Source: Dermatophagoides farinae
Taxonomy: Eukaryota; Arthropoda; Arachnida; Sarcoptiformes; Pyroglyphidae
DNA length: 64,000 bases
Reading direction: 5' to 3'
NCBI RefSeq assembly: GCF_024713945.1
Contig: NC_134681.1
Span: 3,759,501-3,823,500, forward strand
Shown here: positions 10,901 through 25,500 of the stretch, piece after piece
How positions within the stretch are numbered: the stretch's first letter is position 1
Layout: every line of letters starts with the position of its first letter
Position numbers and translations under genes: made by a program
The notes under the pieces: generated by a model
The model's input: only the letters and a program-made list of their open reading frames with translations
Told to the model about the DNA's origin: nothing
The model's database searches: none

Positions 10901-13900
10901 TCAATTGATAAATGTATTGGATAAATATCGTGATAAATTTGAACAATTTAATAAACAATTAATGATGACCAATGATAATGATGATCATCAGCTACAACAA
11001 CAACAGATGCAACAACAAATGGAAATGTGTAAAATATCTATTATCGGTAAATTAGATAAAGTACGACAAATGAATCAACGTCTAAATGATTATCGTAAAG
11101 AAATGTCAAATATTTTCATTTGTTGGCCGGATACAGATTCAATCAATGTTTGGCAATGTTTTCGTTCATTTAATTTTGATGATAGTATGATGAAATCATT
11201 AAGTCCATTACAAAAACAATCTATCGTGATTATTATTGATCTTTTACGATTTGAAAGAATTGTTTTACTTATGAAAAATTTAGCTGAATCATTACAACAA
11301 CAAATGCATCAGGTGGCTATTGAATATAGTGAAAAAGAAGAAAAAGAAGCGAAAAATGAAAATGAATCAATCGTGATGAAAGCTGATAAAGTTCGTATTG
11401 CAATTGAACAATTTAATACTTGGTTAGCCAAAGTTATAAATCTAGTTGATGAATATAATGATGATGACGATGACGATGACGATGATGATAAAGATAAAGA
11501 TAATATTCTGGAACAATCAACACACGATGTTGGTGATAGAAAAAATGGTGTTACCATTGTCAATGTGGAACATCATGAACAACAATCCGTTACGGAATTA
11601 CAAAGACAACAGCAGCAGCCACAGCCACAGTCCGGTTCAAAGTTACGTTCATTTGCCGATCTTGCCAATGCAATCGATGGCCGTATATTAATATTGGCTG
11701 ATCTACAAAAAACCGTTGATAATGAACAACAAAATTATAGTTTTGCTTGTCGTCGTGCAGCTGAATTTATTTTTGCTGGCCAAAATGATATTGAACAAAA
11801 AGAATTGATTGAAATCGAAGATGCAATCATGTCATTGAATTGTAATAATTATGATCAACAAACTGGACAATTGATTAGTTCTATACAATCGTTGATTAAA
11901 CGTTGGTCATTGTTGTTTGATCGATTCAAAACATTATTACCACAATTAGAAGATATATCGCCATCGATAACGGTGTTGGAAACGGAATTTTCACAATTAT
12001 TAAAATTCGTCGAATCATCGGATCAATTTCTTGATGAATCCATTGCTATTGGTGACAATGAATCATTGTCATGTCAATTGGCTGAATGTTCACGTCTTAA
12101 ACAATATATGCAAGGTACGGCTGAAGAAAATTTCCAAACCATTATCGATACAGCACAAAAAGCATTGAAACTTTTACTTGGCAATGATGTATTCTATGAT
12201 GTTATACCGGTCATACGTTATATTAAACAAACATGGCTTAGTTTATGTCAACGTATTCTGAATAAATTGGATCGTTTGGAACAGGCACAAAAATTAACAA
12301 TCGATTTGATCAATAATTTGGATGATTATAGACGACGTTTAAATCAATTGGAAAATGAATCACAATTATCCGCTATGGATGATCGTTTAGGGTTGAATGA
12401 ATCACCTGATTATGATTGTATTGATGAACGATCCACATCAACATCGAAATCGAATAAAATGACAACAACAACAACAATGATGATTTATGATCGTTTGATT
12501 TATAATTTACCAACAATTTATTTGAATCGATTGAAACAATTACGTGATGAATATGAACAAAATATTTTAAATGGTGAACAAGCAATCATTATGCAAATGT
12601 TATCATTGATAACATCATCGAATGGCAGTAATAATAACAATCAAACATTGGCATTTGAACAGCTATTAACGCAAGCACGAATACAGATTCCAGAGAAAAT
12701 GGCTCAATTGCAGAATCGATTGGAACAATATCAACATTATTTTAATTATCTAATCGATTCATTACAACAATTGGAACGTTTATTTGATGATGAAAGAAAA
12801 TTCATTGAATTAATCACCGATGAACAAGAACGGCTACAGCGAAGACAGAAAAATGTTGAAGATTTAGAAGATGCGTCACAATTTATGGATCAAGTTGAAG
12901 AATGTATTAATCGCTGTCATAATGATGAACATCGACAATCAAGACGAAAACAAATTGAACAAATATTCACTAATGATTGTCTATTGGATTATTTTCAACA
13001 TTTGTCCAGTATTTCTCAGATATTTGATAAATATCACATTGAATTCAAAAGTTTATGTCGTTTTGATAAAGATTTCTGCACAAGTTTAGAACAATTAATA
13101 CAACGTACAGATAAATTTATTGGTCAATGTCGTGAAGCTGATCACATGATTTGTAAAGTACAAGAATGGATTAATCAAAAATCAATCGATATCATCAACA
13201 ATCAACAAGATGATATGATGTTAACAAATGAATTTGAAATGAAAAGAAAACAATTACTCACTATGCATAATGATTATGGTGAAAAATTTGAAAAATTATC
13301 ATTCAATGAAGCAACAAAACGATTGCAAAGTAAAGTTTATTTTGTCATCAATATTATGGATGATTTGATCAAACAACAACAACAACAACAACAACAGCAA
13401 AAACAAATGCAACAGCCAAACAGTATCAATGAAACTGAATCGATTAATAATAAACGTAACATTATCGTTGGAAATCGAAATCATCAACAACATCATCATC
13501 ATCATCATTTGGCCATTAATTCCAAAATGAATATGGATTCTGAATTATCAACATTGGAAAAAGATTTAGCTGATTTAGGTTCATCAATCAATGAAATGGA
13601 AATAGTATTTGAAACAACAGATAATGAACAAACAATACCGACAATATTGGAACGATTAATCACTGTAAATTGTCGTGAATATGAAACACAATTGTCTGGA
13701 TTTAAAAAACGTTTTGATTTTATACGTAAAATTGCACAACAAGAAAAATTGAATACATTTCAACAGGGACGTTTAGATTATCTGGATAATACACGTACAG
13801 CATTGACAAAATCATTATCATTTCGTGTATCGGTTCTACAAGATCTATCAAAATTATGTCAAGATATTAATGATAATCTTTTGCGATTAGAATCTGAAGC

Positions 13901-16900
13901 TGATCGTCTTAAATTATTCAATGATGGTGATGATGAATCCAAAAACGTTAATCTAGATGATCAAATGGATTCAATTGAAGTGAAACAAAATTGTCGCCAA
14001 ATATTATCCGATATATGTGCGTTGAAAGAAAAACTTGATATTAGCTGTATACGGCATTCAGATATACTTATTGGTATTGAAGAAGTTGGTGCTTGTTATG
14101 ATGAATTATTAACATTGGTTGCTGAACATTATGTTCTCGATGATCAGGATGATCTTGATGATGACCATGATCATCATGATGATGATGATAATCAGAAGGA
14201 TTCATTTGTCGATGAACAACAGCAGCAGCAACGTATAATTGAATCGGAAGTGAAAAATGAAAATGAAAATGAAAATTCGATGGATGTAGATCAAACGATA
14301 ATTGATGATAATCAAAGTGAACAACAACAATTGAAACAATCACCAGTGGTTGAATCTGTTGTCGACAATGATGATGAACAATTGATTGAAAATATAAAAA
14401 TTACTACTACCACGGAATTATTTATGGACACCGTAAAACCATTGGCTGAACGTATGATTAATAATCTACTACTAGGTGAACCAGATATTGATCCAGGTAA
14501 TTCATATTCATTTCAATCATATCTTTGTACATTGAAACGTTTGGAACAAACAATCGAATGTATTGGACAACGTGATCTGATTGAATTATCGCAACGTAGA
14601 CAACATAATCCAAATCGTATGTTTCCATTCATGTTGGAAGAAGAATTATATGTACTGAATAAACGTCTAAATCAATGTCGAAGTCAATTGGAACAATTAT
14701 TATGTATTGCCACTATTACTGGATTAATAACACCATATTCTGGATCATCAATATTGACTAATGATAATCATTGTTCCATACATAAACCATTTGATATTGA
14801 TGCCAGTGCCAATGATAATTATGCAAATATGGAAATAGAATGGCCAATTGATTGTAATCAGATGCCAACATCATCATTAACTGATGATTGGTCAATCAAT
14901 ATTGATCGATCCATTGATTGGGATCGTTTCTCATGTCAATCAATACAATTATTACATTCATTGGAAACAAAATTTGATCAATCGAATCATACATTTCTTA
15001 CATTACATCGTCATCTTAAATTAATACACGAAGATACCATGCAATTTAATGTTGAAATACGTAAACTATGTGATTGGTTTGAGAATGTTGAACTACAGAT
15101 CAATAATGGCCGCATTACAATGATATCGGCTGATCCAAATCGTTTGGATGAAAGTGATTTAAATATGAATGTTGTTGCACGTACACAATCATTGTTGGTT
15201 ACACAGCTACGAACCCATGTACCAATTTATGGACGATTGAAAGTAATCTATGAACGTATTGTGCGTCATTTTACACCGGAAATGGATAAAAATTTTTGCC
15301 ATTATTCATTCGATTTAAAAGCATTATTGGATGCAAAAAATCGTATAAAACATGAAATGGATAAAGTAACGAATAAATGGAATTCAATTGTTCATGAATT
15401 AACATGGCGTCGTCAATGTTTGATTGATATTGCAATGGCACGATCAACAGCAACCATTAATGGCTATCCATATCGTCGTGGTGATGATATTGATTTTGAT
15501 AATCTAATCAAAGATGCTGTACGTCATGAATTATTATTGAATAATAATAATACTACTACTACCGATGATTATCATGATACATTACCATTGGAACAATTAG
15601 AACAATGGCTACAAGAAACCAATGATGAATTGATTGCTATTCGTATGCAAACAAATATATCTGATAGTAATCGTGATAGTATCGTAACGTTACATCGTAA
15701 ATTAAAATCAATGGAACAATCAATGGCAAAACAATTTATGAATTGGATGTTATTGACACGACAACCATTTGCCAATAAATTAAATGTAGCTAATCTTGAT
15801 GAAACGGGACGGAAATCATTATCGAAACGTTTTGAAAATGTATCAATTAATCTTTATCGATTAGCATATTTTGTTGATATGTTTATAACTAGTATGTCAA
15901 ATATTGGCCATATGATTCGTGGCCAATTGGATTGGCTACTATTGGCATTAGAACATTTGCATTGTGTTGATGATTATGTTATACAACAACAACAACGACA
16001 ATCAACAAACGATATGACATTTCCGATTGAATCGATTACATTCCTAGATAATGTTCGTCATACATTAATCAATCATGAACGTATTATTAAACAGATTGAA
16101 ATATTGATCGATGAATTACATGATCATTGTAAACAAATTCAATTGACAAATTGTCATATGGATCATATGATCGGTGAATTTGCCAAGATAAAAAATCTTT
16201 ATCAACAATTGGTTAATAATTTACGTAAATATGGCCTAACAGCATCGGCATCGATTCATTATCAGATGAAAAATGCTTATACATATTTTAATTCATATCG
16301 TCAACGGAAACAACAACAACAGCAACAGCAGCAACATCAACAACAACATAATAGTAGTAGAAGCAGTAGTAATAGTAGTATTGTAAAAAATTGTGATTGT
16401 CGTACAGGAAATAGTAATAGTAACAGCAGTAATAATAATAATAATAATAATACAAATTGGTGTTGCCATTGTGAATATAATCCAAATGAATTAGCAAATT
16501 ATTATCGTCAATCAACAATACAGCTAAATCAATGGCTTACATTTGAAATATATTTGTTGGATTTATTATTGATTAAAATAACTACTAAAAATGCGACAAC
16601 AACAACAACAGCAGCAGCAGCGGTGTTGATGCCATCAAATATTCTTAAATTTACAATTCGACGTGCAGAGGTAAGTAAATAACATTTTGTTTGTTTCTAT
16701 CTATGATCTAATCAGTGATTTCCAACCAATAAGTGTTTTTTTGTTTTTGTATGAAAAATATGTTTTTTTTCTGTCATGAAAAACTATAGAACTTGGTTGT
16801 AAAACACTGTACATGTGTGTGTGTGATTACTACTCTATGATTATGTTTTTGTTTTTTTAGTTTAATAATTGATAATAATGATTATAATGGATTCACTGGA

Positions 16901-19900
16901 TCACACACACACACACACACACACTAAAGCTTTAGTCAGAATCTTTCTGTCTTTCTGAATCTAATGATGATGATGATGATGATGGTTTACTGGTCGATCC
17001 ATTTGGAATAGATTCGGCCCATAATGATAACCATATATTTCATATATTTGTTTTTTTTCATTGTTGTAATGGTGTATATTATCAATTTTATAAACTGATT
17101 ATGCGCTACAAGCATAAAAAAAAACAAACTAAGAGATAGATGAATGAATGAATGAATGATGATGATCCAAATATATCTATATATAAAATACACTGATGGA
17201 TGATGATTATTGAGAGGGGATGTATGGGGGGGGGATTATGGGCTACCCAAAAAATTATCAATTTAAGCTATGTGTGTGTGTGCCAGTGTAAAATCATAAA
17301 TTGTTGTTGCCGTTGTCGTTGTTGTTTTTTTTTCTGATGAAAAAAATGGGAAAAAAAATCAATTTTGTATTTGATTCAATTGAATTTTTTTTTTTTTGAT
17401 TTTTTAATTTTATAAACTAAACACACAACAGACGATATATATACACACACACGCACCAAAATACAGACATACCATTGCATATATATATCAACGGCAAACA
17501 CCACCACCATTATTATCATCATCATCATCATAGAGGTCCACCACTACAACAACAATTCATATATAAATGAAAACAAAAATAAAAGTTTGAAATTGTTCAT
17601 CATCTATATAATTTAGCCATTTCAACATGAATGAATATATCAACAGAAAAAAAATGATCATTATCAAATAGATACAAATGGTGGTGGTGGTGGTGGTGGT
17701 TTGTTGGTTAGTTGGTTAGTTAGTGGAACTTTATTCGGGTTCTCTCTCTCGTTATCCTGAAACCTAAACCAGAAAAAAAAATTATATTCGTTTATTTGGC
17801 GTCACATATGTGAATTTTCATCATCATTTAATGGTAGTGGTAAATGTCCGATTTTTTTCCATATATAACATTTGATTCGGGCGCCATTATTATCATTTTT
17901 TTCTTTTCTTTCTTCATATTATTGAAAAACAAAAAGAAAAAAATTTTTTTTTGTTTGGTCGAATTATTTATTTAGATCATTTGTTTCCAGCAGCAGCAGC
18001 AGCAGCGACTCAGATTCATTCGATACGTGTGTGTGTGTGTGTGTGTTTCTTGTGTTCTTTTGAATGTTTTCTTTGATCGTTTGTTTTTTTTCGGCTTTCA
18101 ACTGGCAGTAAAAATTATTTTGGAACCATAGATAGAACACAAATGTTCCACCAATGTGTGTGTGTGTGTGTGTGTTGTACCATAAAGAATTTTTTCTTTT
18201 CATTTTGAAACCTGGTAGAAAAACATTCAGCAGCTATTCTGTGTCTGTATGTGTGTGTGTGTGTATGAATTTGAACTCAATTATGTTTGGGTTCAAATTT
18301 TTTTTCTTCTCATTTTTCGCCGAAAAAAAAATTCTGGGCTCAATTTTCACCACACACCACACATACATACACACACACACACTTACACAGGCTGACCATT
18401 TAGTCCATACTTTGTGTGGTACGTGTGTGTGTGTGTGTGTGTCTATCGCATGTTAGTCTTGTGATTTTTTTTGTTTGTTTCTTAATAGATTTGATTGATT
18501 TGATTTGATTCATGTATTTTGTTTGTACAAATTTGTATTTTCGATAATAATTTTTTTTTTGCTTTCCATTATACACCCACTCACTCACACACATACACAC
18601 AATCATCATATATAGGATTTACTTACCGAGCTACATTTTTCCGTATTTATATTACAACAAATATGGCTACAATTATCAACAAATAATGAACATATCATCA
18701 TCATCAATAATCAATCGACAATCAATCAACAACAAAAATCACAGCAAATAATTAATAAACAATCAATTAAATTGAATCGTACACAATCTATATCTACAAC
18801 AGCAGCAGCAGTAGCAGCAGCTACTGACCACAATCATCATAATCGATTTCAACAACAAAAATCATCAACAAATCAATCATATCTTCATCATCATCATCCT
18901 ATTGATAATCATGATGATGATGATGATGATGAAGGTGATTTATATGATTCAAAAAAACGTTTCAATTCATTAGAACCACATCAACGGCGGCGACGACGGC
19001 AACAATTGCCAAAAATAACACGTATTATCAATGGTCAATCTTCAGTTATTGAATCATCATCATCATCATCATCAATTAATGTTAAATTAATAGCACCAGA
19101 TATTAATTATTATAATCATATCGAACAGACAATCATGGAACGTATGCGTGAAATACAACGTGAACATCATCAACGTTCATTACAGCAATTATTATTGGCT
19201 AAACAACAACAACAACAACAGCAACCAGCAGTGGATATTGATAAAAAAGTGGACAATGTTTATGATACAGTTGCCGATGTAATAATGACGACGAATAAAT
19301 CCCATATTGTGGATAGTAGTAGTAGTGGTTATTATAATCGTCCAATTGATTTGCCTGAAGTTTCAAATCATTCAAATCTAGATATGCAAAGACAAGATAT
19401 TGAACAATGGCTTGATTCAATGGAACAACGTTTAGCCAATATTAGTGTTAATAATAATAATCAACAATCAAATGGACAAAATAATGGTAATAAAACATCG
19501 ATTATTGAATCAAAAGATTTTAAATCACAATTATCCATTTTATCGGTAAGTTGATCGATAATAAAAAAAAAATAAATTCTAAATTAAATTCAATTTTTCT
19601 CATTATTTTCCATATTCTTAATCATTTAGGATTATGAAAGTGAATGTAATCAATATAGTTGTCGATTACAAACATTATGTAATTCGATCGATGCTCGTAT
19701 AGCATCATTAACACCATTAAAATTGAATGAAAAAGGTCAACCACAACAACAACAACAACAACAACAATCATCATCATCATCAACATCGACACCGACAACA
19801 GCATTGATTAATAGTAATAACATATCGATGCCCTATTATGAGCATTTGATCAAACTTCGTAAACAAGCTAGTGATATGCAATGTCGTAGTAATTATCTAT

Positions 19901-22471
19901 ATTTATGGTAAGTGTTATTTGATCCGATTTTGATTTGTTCAAATTTTTTTTTTCACTAATAATCATCATCATATCTTATTATTTTATATTGTAGTATTAA
20001 ATGTAAAACACGAAGTCTAAATGAATTATTATCATTAACATCGTCTTCCTCGAATCGTAATCTTTTAATGTCAATGGTGAATGGTGGTTCATCATCCGGT
20101 ACCGAATTAGGTGATTGTTTGTTTTTTAATTTAGAATTTTGAGAATTTTTTTTCCTGTTTCAATTAATTTTTTAATTTTTCTTTTTTTTTCCTAGATAAT
20201 TACGGTACACAATCATCGAAAAAGTCTTCCAAATCAATTTCATCAATTAAATCATCATCGATTACCGGTGGTGGTAGTGTTAGTGGTGGTCAAATGACCA
20301 CCAATAATACATTATTATCAAATGATATGGCAACAACAGCCACATCACAACAACAAATGATGAATCAATCATCATCTGCAAATAATAATTATAGCCTTCA
20401 TGAACAATCAGAAAAACGATTCAATAAATGGTTGGCTGAAATGGAACAATCATTGGATTTTATTGAAAAAGGATTAGCAGCTGAAAGTGCACTTATCAAT
20501 ATTAATCAGGATGGATCAATAACAAATTTCAATACAGATGATACAGCTCTTTATAGTAATGTTTCGGAAATGCAACAGATGCATATGAATTATTATGAAA
20601 AGATTAAGGTAATGATCATTTTTTTTCTATTGATCAATAATCGATAATTGCCATTAAAAATAAATTCTCCACATTCATTTATTCACAGATAATACAAAGA
20701 GAGATTGAACAAAAACGAACTGATCATCGATTATTGATGGAACTATTGGAGAATCTTCCTACAAATGATTCAAAAATATCAGCAACAACAACAGCATCAT
20801 CATCGATTGGTAATCGGCAACAACAACAACAACAATCCATTGATCCATGGTTAATACGATTTCGTAATCGTGTTGAACAAACAAATAGCCGTTGGAATAG
20901 TGTTAGACTTCGTGTATTAACATTACGTTCACGATTAGAATCAAGTTCATTTGTTAGTAAATCAACGACAACTACATGTCCGGTACCTGTTAGTCATTCA
21001 ACAGCATCATTATATTCGGTTATTCAAAATAATAACGTTATTACTGGTGGCGGTATTCATAATAACGATAATGAATCAATAATGGCTACAAATACGGCCA
21101 ATATTGCTTATAATGTTGTTATTAATGAACGTGCAACACAATTGGTTTTATCATTACGTGAATTAACCGAATGGATCATTAAAAGACAAATGGAATTTCA
21201 ACAGAAACAACAAATATCACATTATTCTGATGGTGGTGATGTAGTAGTAGCTAGAGAATCAAAAGACAATGTACCATTAGATATTGCAAATGTTTTGCAA
21301 CAAAAATCATCATTACTACAACTTCGAAATCAATTAATAGAAAAACGACCAATTATTGATAGTAGTCTATTATCATGTCATAATTTTCTTCGTCGTCTTG
21401 GTGTTAAAAGAGCACATGATGTACAACGATTTGGTGGCAATGCTCGTATGTCAGCATCAGCATCGATGGCATCATCGATTGCCGGTTCATCAATTATCAA
21501 TAATGATCAACAACAACAACAACGTCGACAACAACAAAATGGACAACAGATTGAAAAATTAGAAATATCATTGAATCGTGAAATGAACAAATTATTAGAA
21601 TTATGGCATTCAGTGCAAAGTACTGTTGATCTTGGTTTACAACGTTTGGATGAAGCACATCTGGTAAGTCGATTGTTTGTTTGGTTAAACTTTGAATACA
21701 AAAAATACAATGCAAAATTGTGAATTGTGAATTTTTAACACTTAAATTGCCACTATTGAAAGTATTATGTAAATTTTCTTTTCCTTTCTGTCTCTTCCTT
21801 TTGGGGACAAACTGGAAAATTTTTTTTTCATTGTTTTTTTTGAGGATGAATATATGTCATTATCAGTCATTTTTTTCCTCCTTTTTTTCCATTGTATTGT
21901 ATACAGTTGTGTGTGTGTGTGTGTGTGTGTAAGTGGTTATCGGTGTGTTTTAGCATCTAAAACCTTGAATCAAAAAAAAAAAAAAAAACTCAACACATGG
22001 TCGATATGTGTTTTTGAGAGAAAGAGAAAAAAGATTAAAATTTCTGTGTAGTCATGTTATTGTGATGTGATGTGATGATCTACATTTTTTTTTCTTCACT
22101 CAGTTTGTTTGAAGGATTTTCACTAATTTTTTTTTCTGGTGGTGGTTGTTTGATTGTCATCACCATATAGAATATGATGATGGAAAGAAAAACCAGAGAG
22201 TAAAAAAAAAATTGATCCAACATACGCACGTCATCAATATAACGTATAACAATAACAAATAGACACATGTGGCAGTATATAATAATCCATTGTTATTGTT
22301 ATATGTTTGTGATTGATTTTTTTTTTGTTTTTGTTTTATTGCTATATTTAACACTTTAGATTCTATATATAAACATATATATTCTTTTGATTCTTTGATT
22401 TTTTTTTGTTTTTTTTTCTGCAGACAAACATCAGTATGTTTTTAGCAAACAAATAAACAAACATCATTTTG

Positions 22472-22521
<50 letters not shown>

Positions 22522-25500
22522 GGGTGGGTGGTTTTTCATTTTTTTTTTTGATTGTTATTTGATACAAAAAAAAAATTTGCCAAAAATAGCTACTACAACA
22601 ACAAGTGAAAGAAAAGAAAAAAAAATTAGAAACCCAAATTTTCGGGTTCTCACTATATAAACAACTGGTTTATTGAATCAGCCATCCATGTATATATATA
22701 ATAATAATAATAATTTGTTTATTCTTGATTCATATTTTTTTTTCTCAATTCCGTGTCTGTGTGTGTGTGTGTTTGTTTGTTAGAAAGACAGACATATGAA
22801 TTTTATTCATTTCAACGAAAAGATGAAGGGTCAAGATTTATTTTTTATTCCGTTGTTTTTCATTTTTGATTTTTTTTTTTTTTTTTTTTGATTAAATCGA
22901 TTATTAAATCAATATCAATACCGATGATTAATGTTTCATTCATTTGTGTGTGTGTGTATGGCTGTGTGCCAAGTGTAAGAATATCATCATGTAATTCAAA
23001 TCAATCAGTCATTGATCTAGTCATCAAACGTATCTCATACATTGTGGTTTGTGTGTGTGTGCGCGTTATTTGTGATCATTAATCAGTGTGATATTTACAA
23101 CAAACGAACAAACAAAATGATTTCAAATGCAAATCAATGCAATTCATCAATAATGAACATGAATCACATTTTTGTTCATCATCATTATAGCCGTAATAGA
23201 AAATGGCCAAATAATTTGATTGTAAACAATGAAAAAAAAACTGATATACACACAGAACACACACTATTTTAATTGACAATCAAATCAAATCAAATTAATT
23301 TTTTTTTCGTGTTTATTAATTTGTTTTTTTGTTTCCCCCCCCCGGTCACTCTAATAGCGATTAACTGATCTACAACGTGTTATGGATGATTTAGCCGCTA
23401 AATTACATGAAGCTGAAATGGTCAAATCAAAATGGACACCAATATCGAATATAACATTCGACGATTTACCTCAACAAAGATCTCAATTGAAGGTAATCAT
23501 TGGTTCATGTTAACCCACTTTCTTAATTGTTTTTTTTTATATTTTAAATTAGACATACAATCAGATGTATGTAGCACCGGTATCTCGTGATGTGATTCAT
23601 GTGAATGAAATTGCTGCTCGTTTAACTGGCCGTAATGTACCGTTATCACATGGTAATCTTAAATCATTAGAAGAAGTAACTACACGTGCCCGTCTATTAC
23701 GTGTGGCCATTGATGAACGATCACGTGAATTGGATCAAATTCAACATGATCATGGTACGGCCCAACAACATTTTCTTACCGAAGCTGTCGATGAACCTTG
23801 GGAACGTGCTGTCACTAATAATAAACTGCCTTGCTACATCAAGTAAGTACACATCTTCACTTTTTGTATATTGAATTTAATTCTTTTTTTTCTGTTTTTG
23901 TTATAGCCGCCAAACTGAAACTGTACATCTTTTTTCACCACGTTATACAGAAATTATTGATTCAATGAATGAATATAATGAAGTACGTTATGCTGCATAT
24001 CGTACAGCAATGAAATTAAGACGATTACAAATACAACTTGGTCTTAATAATGTTAATTTAAATAATCTTGCCAATGCATTTGAACAACATGGTGTCGGTC
24101 CTAATGGTGGTGGTGGTGGTGGTAAAAATAAATCTACGATGATGAAAAATGATAAATCCACCACTAATTCCAATGATTCATCTGCTAATAATAATAATGA
24201 TAACAACGCTAAAAACAACAAACAAGAATCAACAACAACCAATAACCATGAAGATGGTATTAATGATGAATTACCATATGAACTTCGATTGATTGCTGTA
24301 CCAGATATTGTATCCTGTTTGAAACAAATATTTGAAACAGCTGAAATGGAACGACAACAACAACATAATAAACAGGAACGAACATCATCAAGTAACAAAA
24401 AACAGCAACAATCATCAGCAACAAAAGATAAAGAAAATAGCAAAACAATGGCCAATAATAATAATGATGATCATTCCAAATCATCATTATCAACATCAAC
24501 ATCGTCATCATCATCAGCGGCCATTAATGTGCCTCTTTGTGTTGATTTATGTCTCAATTGGCTACTAGATCTTTATGATGCGTATGTTTTATTTTTTGTT
24601 TTGTTTTGTTTCGATGACTCGAATCTATTTTTATTCAAATTTTTTTGTTCTTCCGAAAAAAGGCCTTCACGTGCCGGTTTTATACGACAATTTTCATTCC
24701 AAGTTGCCCTGGTACTTTTGTCACACATATCATTGGAACAGAAATATATTTGTAAGTTTTTTTTTCTCAAATCATTTCTGTTTTGATGATTTTTTTTCGA
24801 AACAATTTTTGTTCTAAAGATTTATTCAATTTGATTGCCGATGAAAATCAACGTGCCGATGAACGACGTTTCGGTCTGTTAATCTATGATTGTCTTCGTT
24901 TACCAAAATTATTGGGCGAAGTGGCCGCATTTGGTGGCACAAATGTTGAACCAAGTGTTCGTAGTTGTTTAGAGATGGCATCGGCATCTGGTTTACGGCC
25001 ACCGAATGGTTCCGGTATCACTGTAGATCAGGTATTGGCATGGATACGTGCTGAACCACAATCATTAGTATGGTTAGTTGTATTACATCGATTACGATTG
25101 GCTGAAAGTAGTCGCCATCCAGCTAAATGTAATAGCTGTCGACAATATCCAATTCAAGGTTTTCGTTATCGTTGCCTAAAATGTTTTAACTTTGATCTAT
25201 GTCAGTATTGTTTTCTATCCGTCAATTCGGTTAAAAAACATAAACCATCGTAAGTGATTCTTTTTGCCGTCGTTATTGTTTTGAATAAATCTAATTTTTT
25301 TTTCTCTCTTTCTCTTTCTTTATAAAGACATCCAATGCAAGAGTATTGTGTAGCCACTACGTCAAAAGAAGATATGCGGGATTTTAGTAAAATTCTTCGA
25401 AATAAATTCAAATCTGGCCGTTATTTTAAACGCCATCAAGCATTAGGTTATCTACCTGTACAATCATTACATGAAGGTGATCGATTAGTGGCTGAAGAAT

